This document shows, one piece after another, positions 49,318 through 60,050 of a stretch of DNA of 64,000 bases (its first letter is position 1; each line of letters begins with the position of its first letter). Under the pieces are notes generated by a model. It ran no database searches. It saw only the letters and a list, made by a program, of their open reading frames with translations, and had not been told where the DNA came from. Origin of the DNA: Coturnix japonica (lineage: Eukaryota; Chordata; Aves; Galliformes; Phasianidae); contig NC_029516.1 in NCBI RefSeq assembly GCF_001577835.2, positions 160,067,911 through 160,131,910 of the forward strand. The letters run 5' to 3'. A program made the translations under genes and the position numbers.

Positions 49318-51984
49318 TAAGTGACACAACCAATATGTATAACTCCCTGTTCTTATGGAACTATCCCTAGGTAGATGAACTCCTTGCCTTTCATACTATG
49401 TGCTCTCTGACACAAATTCTGTCATTCCCTTGCAAGTAATTTTTTCTTGACTTTAATTTTTTATTAAACATTTTCCTGCCTTTGTATTTGAAAGCATGAT
49501 CAGCAGTGCTGGAAGTAGTACTGTTCAGGTGAAGTTTAGTACTACAGAGCAAGCTTGGAACCGTTCTCAGCTGAAATACTGAGTAGTGCCTGTTTAAATA
49601 TGATGTAGGTATTTTGTTGTTGGACCTAATGGTGACAACTCAAATAAAACTCTGTGAGATCTGTGAGCCCTTGGGTTTAGTCTGATGTCATTTCATCTTA
49701 CTTTTATATCAAAACACCCCTTTAAACTGTCTGTTATTTTCATATGAGTTGCACTGGCTTTAAGAATTGCTCACTGGAGAATATATTAACACTGAAAGAA
49801 GATAGAAGACTTGGGTCTCTGCAATCTCTCCAGCCACTGGAGATAAGTATCTTTTTATTGCCTTTGGAAATGATATCCTTCCCATATTTACTTATAGGCA
49901 TTTGTTGGGAAGGCAGTGATTGCTGCAGCCAGCAGTAAAACGAACATCAAGGTTGTCACCTCTGCACGGTTCAGATGCAATGAAGCATCTGCTCACTGCT
50001 TATGCACTCCTTGTGTGTACTGCATGAATCCTCAGGCTCTAAAATAAGTCATTTAATTAATGTAAGCATTAGAAGAGCTTTTTAAGCATATCCAAGAACT
50101 GAACTGGTGATCATGTTAAACTTCTTTAATCCACCCTGTATTTGTTATTCCTACATTGCAACTTTTATACTCAAAATAAGAAGGTTCCCCAAGAACATTA
50201 TGATAGAGCTGAACTGAGTGTATCTTTAGATGGCTGTGAGTAAAATAAAGTTACAAAATGAAGGAATCATTCCCTGAAAAATTAATACTTCTCAAGGTTA
50301 AAATTCCTCCTCCATCCAAAATACTGTACCTCCCATAAAATTAAAATTGAAAAATATAAAAACATACTGAATTAAAGAAACATAGTATCCTATCAGTGTT
50401 TATGTAGTCTTGAGTTAGTACTTCGAAGGGCAAAACCATGTTCTTTAAAAACACCTTGAATATATTAAGATAAAATGAAATGTAATGAAAATTAGGTGAG
50501 GACCAGGAACATGACTGCACAAAGTCAGCATTTACTTGTTAATAACTTAACTGACAATTTATCATGCTTTACTGCAAAAGGAATTTTACAATATTAAAGG
50601 CAATGTTATTGCAGGATATCAAAATCTATTTTATTGTGGATGAGGTTCTTGTTAGCTAACTTTGTGGGCATAAAAAGTGCTTCAGCATGTTGCTTTTTGT
50701 GTGGAAATATATCATTGTGCGTTTACAGGTTTCTTACTTCTTCAGAGTAAAGTTAAGTTATACAAAAAATAACAAAATAACTGTAAATGCCTTAACCAAC
50801 AGCTTGAAGGGGTTTTGGTGCTGACTTAGGAAATGTTCCCTTTTGAATTTCGGTGACACTGTTGTTTGTTTAACAATAAGTTAAATACCAATAATAGTGA
50901 CTTTTCTACACATAGTGATGAACTCCTCTTCTTGGGAGCTGTAGCACACAGGCACTTAAACAAAGACAAGAAGTGCATGCAAGTGAAGAGAGTGAAGTGT
51001 AATTTGATTGCACTAATAAAAATATCTTGAGATTTTTAAAGAAAATAAAGGCATAATCTTTTCTGACAGTGATTTTATTTATTTATTTTGCCTCTAGACT
51101 GTTGTATCCAAACTATAAATACTAAACGTTTCTGACAGTGCCGAAAGTGTGTTTGTGTTTGTTAGGTGAATGAAATGTACTTTTTACATGTATTTCACTC
51201 AGAAACAGGCCAGAAGTGTTACCAGCAGTTTATAGCTTATTTCTCAATTGAAGACAGCTAACAAGAATATTATTGAAAATATATAGCCTTGTTCTTCAAG
51301 CCTTCCCAAATGATAATTACATCACTGCCTTGAACTGACCGTGGGAAGCATGTGTGAATTGGTGAAACCACTACAAACATGCACCACTTGTAGCTCACAG
51401 AAGCAAGATCGTATTTCATTTCCTTGTGCACAGCTGCTGAAGTGCCCCGAGTTGCTGTTTTTTAATTAATTTTATAGATATTTCAGTACATGTGGCTCAG
51501 TAACCACAAACGACAGGACAGGGGAAGAACAATATAGAAACCTTTAAACCACTGCCCTTCATATTTATCATTTCCCCCAATATTCCTAGTTATTCAGTTA
51601 TTCTCTTTTGGAGGGCATGCTTGTTGGTGTGCACGTTCCAGAATTAAACTGTAAATTTTAGAGGTTTTGAATAAGAATTTTTGTGTTTGTACAGTATTAA
51701 AATAGCAGAGACTTGAGACATTACTGGCTTCTTGAGTGCTCCAATAATTAAGTCCTGATGACAAATAAGTGACTTTGTGTCACGCCACAATATAAGTGCA
51801 GTCACATTATAATTAGAATATTCTGATGAACTCAACTAATTTTCACCTGTTCTTTCCTAAAAGTAGGCAGGAGCAGTTAGACGCACCTCAGGTGAAATTC
51901 CAGTTCTGAATCTGTCGTGCTGGACATTGTGTACAGATGTTTACAGCTGCACTGGCTAGTGGATGCACTAACCATCTGCATGGC

Positions 51985-52326
51985 CGCCGCTGCTGCTGCT
52001 GCTGCTGAAGTGCACCACCCACTGCCTCACTGTGCTCACATTCACTGTTTGGTCTTTGTACACATTCTGCAAGCGTTGATGAATGTCAGTGGATGCCATT
52101 TTTTCCACACGGAGGAATACAGTTCCACACCTTTGCTTCATATGCACTTCCACACAGATGCCATTCTGTCAGACTGCCCCTCTGCTGCCATCTGTCATAC
52201 AGCAACAAAATGCAATAGAAAATTGGTGGGAAGGTTCAGCCTCTGCTGCCATCCCACCAACATCCACCTCTGATGTTATGAGCCAGAAAAATGAGATAGA
52301 ACGCATTACTTTTGAAGCAGCCCTCA
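51985..52326 (-). mobile_element. mariner DNA transposon fragment
   Basis: Read on the minus strand, the element begins at a TA (52327-52328) with tgagggctgcttcaaaagta, a mariner terminal repeat. It then has a 5' leader and the N-terminal part of a mariner transposase: MKQRCGTVFLRVEKMA, TDIHQRLQNVYKDQTVNVS and TVRQWVVHFSS (frame at 51968-52153). This is the helix-turn-helix region of the Galluhop-type mariner of birds. The coding part then runs into a (GCT)n/(GCC)n stretch at 51983-52007 and is lost; the catalytic domain and the other terminal repeat are missing. The copy is therefore a truncated, inactive end fragment lying 144 bp before the GJA3 splice acceptor. Confidence 0.85.
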
Positions 52327-52470
52327 TAATTTGTAACATATTTGTGCAATATTCTGCAAAAGGGAGTACAGTTAAATATATTCTCCTCTTTTATGGAGGA
52401 ACAAGCTGTTCTGCTGCAGCATGATATAATAACAGTATTTTTTAACATTGGCTTAATGTTCTTATTGCAG

Positions 52471-52487
52471 GTTAGAAATCTGAGACG
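52471..52487 (+). other. GJA3: GJA3 exon 2 leader
   Basis: Seventeen bases from the acceptor ttattgcag (ends 52470) to the start codon. The start context is gacgATGG, with G at +4. Confidence 0.75.
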
Positions 52488-54020
52488 ATGGGTGACTGGA
52501 GCTTTCTGGGGAGGCTGCTAGAGAATGCACAGGAGCACTCCACGGTTATTGGCAAGGTTTGGCTGACAGTACTGTTTATCTTCAGGATACTGGTGCTGGG
52601 GGCCGCTGCTGAGGAGGTCTGGGGAGATGAGCAGTCAGACTTTACATGCAACACTCAGCAACCTGGTTGCGAAAATGTTTGCTATGACAAAGCCTTCCCC
52701 ATTTCCCATATCCGCTTCTGGGTCCTGCAGATCATCTTTGTCTCCACTCCAACCCTCATCTACTTGGGCCACGTGCTGCACATTGTACGCATGGAGGAGA
52801 AGAGGAAAGAAAAAGAAGAACTGAAAAAGAGAGGAAGTGTCAAAGACAACAACTACCCAGGAGCAGCAGCGTCTGGTGGTGGTAGTGGAGGTGGCAATAA
52901 CTTCAAGGATCCTCCTATCAAAATGGGAAAGGAGAAGCTTCCGATCCGTGATGAGCGCGGTAGAATCCGTATGGGTGGTGCTCTGCTTCGTACCTACATC
53001 TTCAACATCATTTTCAAGACACTGTTTGAGGTAGGCTTCATTGTGGGCCAGTACTTCCTTTATGGCTTTGAACTAAAGCCAGTCTACCAGTGCAGCCGTC
53101 CACCTTGCCCACACACTGTGGACTGCTTCATCTCACGACCCACTGAGAAGACAATCTTCATCATCTTCATGTTGGTGGTGGCCTCTGTCTCCCTGCTGCT
53201 GAACATGCTTGAGATATATCACTTGGGGTGGAAGAAGCTTAAGCAGGGCATGACAAGCCAGTACAGCCTCGAGATGCCTGTCACAACACTGGCCCCGGTC
53301 ATGGTAACAGCAGAATCCAAACCAGTTTCCCTGCCACCGCCAGCACCACCCGTGGTGGTAACAACCACTGCACCTGCTCCTGTTCTGCCTGACACACGTG
53401 CTGTCACACCGCTGCTGGCTCCGGTGACCATGGCACCCTACTATGCTGCAGCTGCTCCTAGGGCACGACCCCCCTCCAACACTGCCTCCATGGCAAGCTA
53501 CCCTGTTGCTCCACCAGTTCCAGAGAACAGGCACCGTGCCGTCACCCCTACACCTGTCTCCACTCCTGTCACCATCCCAACGCCCATCCCCACACCCACA
53601 CCAGCCGTCATCAACTACTTCAACAGCAAAAGCAACGCCCTGGCAGCCGAGCAGAACTGGGTCAATATGGCAGCTGAGCAGCAAGGCAAGGCACCCTCCA
53701 GCTCAGCAGGTTCCTCCACCCCTAGCAGTGTCCGGCATCCCCTTCCAGAGCAAGAAGAGCCCCTGGAGCAGCTTCTCCCACCCCCAGCTGGGCCACCCAT
53801 CACCACAGCCAACAGTGGCAGCAGCACCAGCTTGAGCGCAGCAAGTGGCAGCAAGTGGGATGTGGAGGGTGAGGAGGAGCTGGCGGAGGAACGGCCCATC
53901 TCGGCCACCTGCACCACCGTGGAGATGCATGAGCCACCGCTGCTTGTAGACACACGGCGTTTGAGCAGGGCCAGTAAGTCAAGCAGCAGCAGAGCCAGGT
54001 CAGATGACTTGGCCGTGTAG
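52488..54020 (+). CDS. GJA3: connexin 46/56, gap-junction alpha-3 (lens)
   Basis: A 510-residue alpha connexin, the length of chicken Cx56; human GJA3 has 435. It couples lens fibre cells, keeping the avascular lens clear. Membrane spans lie near residues 21-41, 77-97, 168-190 and 222-245. Cys54, Cys61 and Cys65 form loop 1, and Cys202, Cys207 and Cys213 form loop 2. The start [12 protein letters not shown] is the alpha-3 signature, 17 bases after the acceptor. The cytoplasmic loop has a Gly/Ala insert at about 125-136. The extra length is mainly a Thr/Pro-rich, low-complexity tail (about 264-373) before a conserved EQNW segment (388-391). Ser493 in RRLSRAS is the residue reported as a protein kinase C site of chicken Cx56, and the loop has RGS at 115-117. 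The C-terminus DDLAV resembles human EDLAI, a PDZ ligand for ZO-1. One coding exon. Confidence 0.97.
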   Translation: MGDWSFLGRLLENAQEHSTVIGKVWLTVLFIFRILVLGAAAEEVWGDEQSDFTCNTQQPGCENVCYDKAFPISHIRFWVLQIIFVSTPTLIYLGHVLHIVRMEEKRKEKEELKKRGSVKDNNYPGAAASGGGSGGGNNFKDPPIKMGKEKLPIRDERGRIRMGGALLRTYIFNIIFKTLFEVGFIVGQYFLYGFELKPVYQCSRPPCPHTVDCFISRPTEKTIFIIFMLVVASVSLLLNMLEIYHLGWKKLKQGMTSQYSLEMPVTTLAPVMVTAESKPVSLPPPAPPVVVTTTAPAPVLPDTRAVTPLLAPVTMAPYYAAAAPRARPPSNTASMASYPVAPPVPENRHRAVTPTPVSTPVTIPTPIPTPTPAVINYFNSKSNALAAEQNWVNMAAEQQGKAPSSSAGSSTPSSVRHPLPEQEEPLEQLLPPPAGPPITTANSGSSTSLSAASGSKWDVEGEEELAEERPISATCTTVEMHEPPLLVDTRRLSRASKSSSSRARSDDLAV

Positions 54021-54195
54021 TGTGATTACCGCTGAGCAGTGGAGCAGGTGGCAGAAGGCAGAGTGGGCAGGGGACCTTCCCCGGGGAGGCCAGGCCTGGC
54101 ATGGGTGGGAAGGCCTGGGTTTCAAACTTTGATGCTTGCTGTTTTTGCACTCTGTGAGTTGTAGTGGGGAAAAATAGCAACGTTTTCTAATAGGT

Positions 54196-54677
54196 CAGGG
54201 GTGGCCGAAGCGCAGCCCATAGGCCAGGGGACCAATCCTGCTGCCTTTAATTTCCATGGCAGATCTCTCAAGGGCAGCCATGGTGGAGGCCTGCAGAGGT
54301 AACAGGTGGTGATGGTAGCTGGTCATGTGCCCTGAGGCTGACTTCCATTTGAGCAAAATGTTCCTATCCCTAGTGCCCACGTGCCTGCCCATCATCTCCT
54401 TCATGCCCTTGTCTTCACTTCCAGCCTTTTCACATAAGCTCTTTGTGAGCAGATACTATGACTTATTTTCTGCCTTTTAAATCCCGTGTAGCCCAATGGC
54501 AAACATCAGGATGGCACACTGCCTGTTGGCACCTGTCATCTCTCTGGTCCAACTTGCCATATTAAAGACCAAGGTGACTGCAGTCTCTTCCATATAACAC
54601 AACTTAAGGAAGTCTTTCTGTTCATGGCAAATTGCCAATGTGGTCCTCTTGGCTGGGCAAAGTTTAGGTAACCCCTG
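54196..54677. mobile_element. hAT (Charlie-like) non-autonomous DNA transposon
   Basis: The left end reads caggggtggccgaagcgcag; the right end, read in reverse complement, begins caggggttacctaaactttg. These are imperfect inverted repeats of the CAGGGGTnnnCnAA kind found on hAT-Charlie elements. The flanking octamers are TAATAGGT (54188-54195) and TATTAGAT (54678-54685), six of eight identical, which fits an 8-bp hAT target duplication that has decayed. The 482-bp interior encodes nothing, so it is a non-autonomous copy. Divergence of the ends suggests it is old. It lies 175 bp past the GJA3 stop. Confidence 0.75.
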
Positions 54678-54704
54678 TATTAGATTGTATCATTTTGAGG
54701 TTCA

Positions 54705-54706
<2 letters not shown>

Positions 54707-54738
<32 letters not shown>

Positions 54739-54750
54739 CCTTTTTTTTTT
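54707..54750. repeat. T32-CC-T10 tract
   Basis: Thirty-two T, two C, ten T, starting 30 bp after the hAT end. In a GJA3 transcript it would be a poly-U tract. Confidence 0.9.
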
Positions 54751-55535
54751 AACTCTTGACCTGTTAGGAAGTGTTCAGTTTGACCTTCTATCCAGTGTTT
54801 ACCAACCATGATCACATCATGTTTTGAAGCCCACAAACATATTTGAGCATGCTTGATTATAATTTTAGATGACTTATGAAATTGCTTAGAAGAGGACAGG
54901 AATGTAAACCACACACCTCAGAAATGATTACACAGAACAATTTCTCTTCAGAAAGCAAGGATTATGGTTTCAGTACATTGTGGCCCTATATGTTGCCCAT
55001 GGACAATCAATAGGATGAAGTAGAGCTCTGCATTTTAGACTATTAGTTACCAGCTTAAGTTTGTTGGAAGAAAGCTATTTAGAAGTAAACTTGAGTGCAT
55101 ATTTTTAAGTATTTGAACATTTCTAGAGTAATTTTGATCTGTAGATTTAAAGTTAATTGACTGTGTACTTACTCATTTTAGTTTGATTTTTGATCTTACA
55201 AGAAAATGTAACAGGAAGGAAACTTAATTAATGGTGACAAAGTCCCAAAGCAGCATTTCCTGTTACGATTTACCCTGTCACTTAACAGCAATATGTAGTG
55301 TCTGAGAAGTCTGTAAAAACAGATTTAGACAATGTTGTGTTGCAGAAAAGGTGGCTAAAATATCTGGGCAACATGCTGGTGGGTCTGTATTAACCCCACT
55401 GAAGTCACTTGCAGAATTTCCATTCACTTTAACAAGGAGCAAGGTTTGGCAATGGAACTTGCAGGCCGTATTCAATCAGAACTAAAATTCACATGGAGTT
55501 TTGGGAGCCAGAACGAGTGTAGATTTGGGGCCTTA

Positions 55536-55541
55536 AATAAA
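55536..55541 (+). terminator. GJA3: possible proximal GJA3 poly(A) signal
   Basis: AATAAA 1.5 kb after the stop; the downstream sequence is only weakly T-rich. Confidence 0.3.
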
Positions 55542-56501
55542 GACTTTAAAATCCTGCTTTTGAAAATCATGAACTTCCCTTAAAAAAAAAAATGTGTGGA
55601 GGAAACTACTGGGTATTTTTTTCTAAGGTGCAGCTTTCCTTTTAACAGGCTTAATCCTTCATTTCTTTGGAACAAATACTTTTACAGAAATTAGTCAGAA
55701 TTTTGTATTCCGGAGCAGGCTTGTGAGAGTTTGGGTACAAAGCAATGCAGGATTAGGTTCAACTTCTGTTCTAAGCAAAATCCCAAATCATTGAAGCTCA
55801 GAGTCAGTCCTTTTGCTGCTGTAAATTGGAAGTACTGTAGTTGGAGAAGAGCAACCAAACACACTGGGATAGCCCTTCACATGTTGGAAGTATTTGGCCT
55901 GGCAGTGCAACCCTTACTCAGGCAAAGCAGGGTCATCCTGTAGCAAACAGTTAAGTTGCCAGTTACCGTGCTGTTGAATGTTTTCCGGAATGTGTTTATT
56001 TTATTCAACAGTTAAAATGTTCCCACCACTGAAGCATGAAGTGGTCTGCTTTTGAATAGACACAAAGATTTTCTCTTGGTCAGAGGTACTGTTCTGCAGC
56101 CCCTGGGCATGCTGTCTCATGACTTCATTGACCAGCTTGTAGTGAATCAGGTGAGAAGTCTTTTTTGATCTTGGGGCAGACACTGCATTAAGAGTCAATA
56201 TACAGTAGAACAGTAAAGACACCTACTGCTGGGTGTTCAGCTTGAGGCATTCACTCTTGGATTTTCTGTTATAAGCCATAAAAACTCTTTCTACAAGAAA
56301 GCCAAAAGTTGAATCGCACTTTCTGTTGTATCCATGCAGCTGTTCTGAACTTGATGAAAGTTGATGAAATTGCCAAGTTATAAAACAAAATGCAGAGTTT
56401 AGCACTCAAAAATTTTAGACTCAGTAGTATCTGTAGTAGAGGCTTTTAAGTTTAAGTAAATGCCAAATAATTAGACAGCTGAAATAATGCAGTATGCATT
56501 A

Positions 56502-56553
56502 GTGTATTAGTAGATCAAAATTCATCTGTGTATTAGTACATCAAAATTCCTTG
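56502..56553. repeat. 26-bp tandem duplication
   Basis: Two adjacent copies of gtgtattagtaNatcaaaat with related flanks (56502-56527 and 56528-56553), nearly identical. Confidence 0.85.
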
Positions 56554-56913
56554 GCTGGATTTTCCTTTCTTTCATGCTTCTGAAGAATTAAGTCAGAGTC
56601 TTTCCAGAGTGTATTTCCAGACCACCTGGGAAATGTGTGTTTTTTTAATACAGAGGCCTGAGAGTAAAACTGACTTTCTGCTTGATAGAGCCCTGTATCT
56701 TGCAGTCCTTAACTTACTGAAACCTCTACAGAGTGAGTCCTGCAGGACTGCCTCCATATTGTATATATAAATTGTGAACAGAGATAGTTTTGACTTAGGA
56801 TCAACTGATACCTTTTGAATTAACATGTGGTTAGACCTGCAGAGAGCTCAGGTGCTTTTGTGGAACATAAGGTATTTTCAGGCAGAGAAATTGCTGGAAA
56901 GTTGTAAAATATC

Positions 56914-56988
56914 TTTTTTTTTTTTTTCCTTTTTTTTTTCCCCCCTTTTTTTTTTCCCCTTTTTTCTTTCTTTTTCTTTTTTTTTTCC
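56914..56988. repeat. polypyrimidine tract
   Basis: About 75 bases with only T and C on the + strand, as alternating T-runs and C-runs. Such strand-biased DNA can adopt triplex structures; here it may just be an expanded simple repeat. Confidence 0.9.
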
Positions 56989-58095
56989 ATGTAAGGTTCA
57001 GGGGTAGAAAGTAACTCTTCTACAACCCCCAAGAGAAACGTGACAGCAGCCTCCACATCAAAGCAGAGCTTGTCTGAGAAAGCAAAAGCTACAACTTAAA
57101 GGTTGTGCTTTAAGAATCAGCTTGTTTAATTTCCACCAAATATTTCTACAGTGTCAAGCTTCTTGGTTACCTGCAATTCCATTTGGAGTCCACTAACTGT
57201 TTCTTCCTTGAAGCCCAGGTAATTGTTTGAGCAGAGCTCCACTTCAATGCTTACCACTCCTTTTAGCTGCTGTGTCACATCTGAGATCAGATTTGTTGAA
57301 AAAAGACTCATTAAGGTGGCAGCATTTGAGTATTAATTAATATTTACTTACAAATTTTCACTGAATTCACATACCTGAGTAAAGCAGAAGGACCAAGCTT
57401 GGAATTTGGTCTAATGCAGTGTTAACACAGGACTAGAGCTCTTAATTTGGAACTAATGGAAAACTTAGGATAAGGTCTAATTCTTTGCGCTTTTCTTTCC
57501 CAAATAAGAATTACAAATCGAAAGTATTTAGTGTCTCATAAGACATTTTCAGAACATAACTACTGGCTGGTGTATCAAAAGGAGAGTGTTACAGTGATTT
57601 AAGGCATTTGTCCTGTTTTGATATTAAAAATGGATTAATTTGCCACCTTCTGTAGTTCTAGGAAAAATGTACAAGCACCAACTAACTTGTGGAACAGACT
57701 GTCAATAATAGCTAATAATTTTCAGTTTTGTTTATTCTTATCCATTAATTAGCTCCAAAGAAGAGGCTGGTAGCAAACGATACTTTGATTTAGCTTGGTC
57801 ACACAGAGGGTTGAAAGCAAAATCCTGAAAGACTGTGTTCACACCCATAGCCCAGTTATTGCAGAAGGAGAACTGAATCATGCCTGATATTAAGAAAAGT
57901 GGAAAAAAAATAACCACTAATTTTTACTCTTTGAATAGAATGATTTTGGGAAGATTGTTTGGCCCTAAACATAGTTCAAGGTTAAGTAAACAATGAAAAA
58001 GAAATGAAGAAAAGCAACGACAAAGAAGATACTCTGAACAAGTTACCAGGTGTATGCTGAGCTACTTTTTCCAGTAAGACATCTCACTGTTACTA

Positions 58096-58172
58096 ACTGA
58101 CCCCGCTTTGAACAACAGGGTTGGACTAGATGACTTCCAGAGGCCCCTTCCAACCACAGTGATTACATGGAA
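58096..58172 (+). repeat. CR1 LINE tail fragment
   Basis: A short CR1-type 3' end: 'ggttggactagatgacttcc' near 58120 and 'ggccccttccaaccacagtg' near 58142. It lacks a clear octamer tail; old. Confidence 0.75.
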
Positions 58173-60026
58173 CATATTTGCCAAATCACTGATTGCAGTA
58201 GTACATTTTTTCACAGTAGTTTTACTAAGATATAAGAAAAATATATCTGTACTGTACATAAATGGTTTCTTTGCCGTGGGCACAGATGCTGTTTTCTGTC
58301 ACTGAGCTTTTTTAATTAGTGCAGCTGTGAGTTAGTACAAAAGAAAGTGAAGTACAATTTAAAACCACACATTTCTTCCCTTTGTGTTTTGATTAAATGA
58401 AAACAGCCTGCCTGAACCTTCTCTTTATTGAAGTGGTATATTTTGTCTATGAAAATCCATCTATTGCTTTTTCATAGATATAAAGGTGCTCCTTGAATTT
58501 GTTGATCCAGGCTGCCATTGAAAAATATTAACTTCTTGAAAATAGACAGCACACACTGAGAAAGCAGATGAACTGTGTTCTTCTCCAGTGTAATTCAGAA
58601 GCCAGAGGTGTGAAAAGTGGTGCCAAGGGTTGATTTGGCTTGGCATATCTGTCATTTATAAAGGGGCATGGAGCTAATTAACTGTCTGACATTTTGCAGC
58701 TCTTGAGATTATTTCCTTGTCTGAACACACTAAAGTGTAGGATCTATAGAATAATTAAAGCAAGCTTTAAAATTCAGATCAGTACTTGGGTCCTCTTTCA
58801 GTGATTTGTGGGACTGCCTTGGTTGATGCAGGTTGTTGCATTTCACTGAGCTCCTGTGAATGAGAACAGTCTGCAAGAGCAGAACATTGAGCCCCCAGAC
58901 ACTTTATAATTTTTTCAATGCATAAAGTAACATCATGGATTTGAACAGGCGGCCTTTTTTCTTTTTGTTTTTCCTCCTGAATATTTTTGTTTCATTTACT
59001 TTGATTTTTCTTGTGAAAAGTCTGCTCTTTTTCATTTTCTGGAGTTTACATTCAGATTTTGATTTCAGATTGCACATTTGGATGAAATTGTTTTCTGAGT
59101 TTACATTTGTGTAAGAATTAAAAGAATGACTCTGGCAATATGCTAAACCTAAAGGAGATTGTCTTACTCTGACACAGGAACTCTTCAGATATAAGGCAAT
59201 ATCATTAAATAAAATGAAACCTGATCATTGACCTACTATAACAGTTTTGTTGGGAGCTGGTTGTACAGGGAGCACACTATGGAAAAATACACTTCATCAC
59301 AAACAATTACTACCAGTCAATTTAGGGTTTGCTATTATTTATATGCCTTTTTTTGTGTCCGTGGAGGTTCAATGACAGAAATCAGCTGTGGCATTTGTCT
59401 TTCAAGAGCAAAATTTACAGCCTGGTTGAAAATCCCAAACAAAATACTTGTGGAGAAATACTGCACTGTTTAAGATTTTACCAACAAGGTGGATATTTTG
59501 TTTTCTAGCCAACAATATGCTTCTGAGCCTGCAAATACAATTTCATCTGTCAGTTCTACTTGTGCAAATAGGGCCAGTAAAGGTAACGGGACTATTTGCA
59601 TAAGCAAAAAACACTGACATGAAAAAAAATAAATTGCAGATTTGCGTTTTATGCTTGTTGCAAGATCCCCTTCAAATTCCAGGAGCTCCAGTCCTTGAAT
59701 AGTTACGCAAGAAATGTGAACATGCTTTAACATGGAGGATACACTCCTATTCCCATTTACACCATATCTCACAATTAAAAGGTTGTAAAGCACAAGAACG
59801 CTTACTCAGAGCTTTCTTGTTGCTTACCAGATGTTTGTCTGTTACATGGCAGAATCTGAATACAAGCATAATGAATTTTCTGGACCATCGTGGACTTAGA
59901 ATAACAATAAAAGCAGCAAACAATTAAAAGTGCTGTCTTCCAAGAAGTGCCTTGTGTATTAAATTCTGTAAGAAACAAGTTGATGTAAATGTTAGTTTAC
60001 CTCAAATGTTTACAAAATCGTGACTA

Positions 60027-60032
60027 AATAAA
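60027..60032 (+). terminator. GJA3: possible distal GJA3 poly(A) signal
   Basis: AATAAA followed by a T/G-rich element about 20 bases later. It would give a GJA3 mRNA with a 3' UTR of about 6 kb. Confidence 0.35.
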
Positions 60033-60050
60033 CTTTTTGTACCACAGTAT

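Larger units (their letters stand above)
47119..52470 (+). other. GJA3: GJA3 intron 1 (predicted)
   Basis: About 5.35 kb from the second candidate donor (47119) or 5.7 kb from the first (46733) to the acceptor tgttcttattgcag|g (ends 52470). AT-rich, with a CR1 tail (49200-49317), a TG/CATG-rich stretch near 48815-48860 and a mariner fragment (51985-52326). No other gene seen. Confidence 0.55.
54021..60050 (+). other. GJA3: GJA3 3' UTR / downstream region
   Basis: About 6 kb of mostly unique, AT-rich + strand sequence after the stop. Canonical hexamers stand at 55536-55541, 59906-59911 and 60027-60032; the last is followed by T/G-rich tattgtctctttt. How much is transcribed cannot be decided from sequence. 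It contains a hAT fossil (54196-54677), T-runs (54707-54750), a 26-bp duplication (56502-56553), a pyrimidine tract (56914-56988) and a CR1 tail (58096-58172). No other gene is recognised. Confidence 0.4.

Noticed and set aside
53133-53684. 183-codon minus-strand open frame opposite GJA3
   Set aside because: A mirror of the GJA3 coding exon: the Pro/Thr-rich tail read backwards. Codon-bias shadow, not a gene.
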